Assembly: GCA_023264755.1 (NCBI GenBank)
Contig: JAHFVB010000338.1
Span: 1-5,870 of the forward strand
Reading direction: 5' to 3'
Source: Mycobacterium sp.
Lineage (GTDB): Bacteria; Actinomycetota; Actinomycetes; Mycobacteriales; Mycobacteriaceae
Length of the DNA stretch: 5,870 nt
Part shown: positions 5,561 through 5,870 of the stretch, piece after piece
Numbering within the stretch: the stretch's first letter is position 1
Layout: the number at the start of each line of letters is the position of its first letter
The notes under the pieces: model-generated
Database searches by the model: none
Seen by the model: only the letters and a program-made list of their open reading frames with translations
Told to the model about the DNA's origin: nothing
Program-made: the position numbers and the translations under genes

Positions 5561-5870
5561 ATGGCCGCCCCAGCACCAGTTCCCCCGCGCCGGCAGGGCG
5601 CGCACCCCGTACGTCGCCTGATCCTCGTCGGAGGGTTCGCCGTCGCGGTCGCAGCCGCCCCCGTGGTCGCCGCAGTCGCCGTTCCGTCCGGCCCGGCGGC
5701 ACCGGTCGCAGCGTGCCCAAACGGCGAGACCGAGGACACCTTCACCACCGTCTGTACACCCGACCTGGTGCCCAACTCGCCGGAACTGCCATCGGTGGAC
5801 GGCATCGCCGGCACGGGCGGCAATTCCGGCCAGTGCATCGGCCTCGCCGAGGAACAGCAGGCGCAGGGCC
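5561..5870 (+). CDS. Small secreted mycobacterial protein, Ibp1-like (3' truncated)
   Basis: The frame is open to the right edge, with 103 residues visible from the ATG at 5561. The N-terminus is basic (RRQGAHPVRR, 10-19), followed by an Ala/Val-rich hydrophobic stretch (20-41) and then PSGPAAPVAA, a signal peptide with small residues suitable for cleavage. The mature part reads CPNGETEDTFTTVCTPDLVP, then NSPELPSVDGIAGTGGNSG and QCIGL, with cysteines at 52, 65 and 92. This resembles a family of small exported mycobacterial proteins annotated as 'intersectin-EH binding protein Ibp1', whose bacterial function is not established. The assignment comes from memory of the pattern CP-G-E-DTFT-CTP-LVPNSP and GGNSG-CIGL, so it is tentative. 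VAAC (49-52) fits a lipobox formally but lies well beyond the hydrophobic segment. I see no strong Shine-Dalgarno; a weak GAAAG is at 5550-5554. The gene is divergent from the SDR. Confidence 0.72.
   Translation, partial: MAAPAPVPPRRQGAHPVRRLILVGGFAVAVAAAPVVAAVAVPSGPAAPVAACPNGETEDTFTTVCTPDLVPNSPELPSVDGIAGTGGNSGQCIGLAEEQQAQG

Overview
The window is GC-rich actinobacterial DNA, most likely from a Mycobacterium or Mycolicibacterium. The support is strong third-position G/C bias, GTG starts, a KstR-type palindrome, and a small secreted protein at the right edge that resembles a family I know only from mycobacteria. The genus is inferred from these points, not proven.

Positions 2-3544 hold the 3' part of a plus-strand operon for a molybdenum hydroxylase of the xanthine dehydrogenase / aerobic CO dehydrogenase superfamily, in the order large (Mo-cofactor) subunit, CoxG-like SRPBCC protein, FAD subunit, [2Fe-2S] subunit. 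Three redox modules (Mo-pterin, FAD, two FeS clusters) would make the enzyme. The CoxG-like protein has a C-terminal membrane anchor and would link it to the membrane or quinone pool. The large subunit lacks the CO dehydrogenase signature: it reads AYRGPWQ where CoxL has AYRCSFR. The substrate is therefore unknown and probably not CO. The genes are tightly packed (2-nt gap, 24-nt gap, 8-nt overlap). The 24-nt gap consists of copies of a 14-bp tandem repeat that carry the stop codon, a Shine-Dalgarno-like sequence and the start codon.

Positions 3599-4495 hold a gene of the 3-hydroxyisobutyrate dehydrogenase / NAD(P)-dependent beta-hydroxyacid dehydrogenase family. It is interrupted by an in-frame TAG at 4346-4348. 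The reading frame then continues for 48 residues of recognisable family C-terminus to a TAA at 4493-4495. This looks like a recent nonsense mutation, or a sequencing error.

A classical short-chain dehydrogenase (4492-5331) runs on the minus strand, and its stop overlaps the original stop of the oxidoreductase tail to tail. About 37 bp upstream of its start is a near-consensus KstR box, which suggests control by the sterol/lipid-catabolism repressor. The divergent spacer (5332-5560) leads to a small exported protein that runs off the right edge.

I see no RNA genes, CRISPR arrays, insertion sequences or phage genes. The most notable points are the interrupted oxidoreductase, the 14-bp repeat that appears to have replaced a GTGA stop/start overlap, the atypical Mo-active-site motifs, and the KstR-like box.
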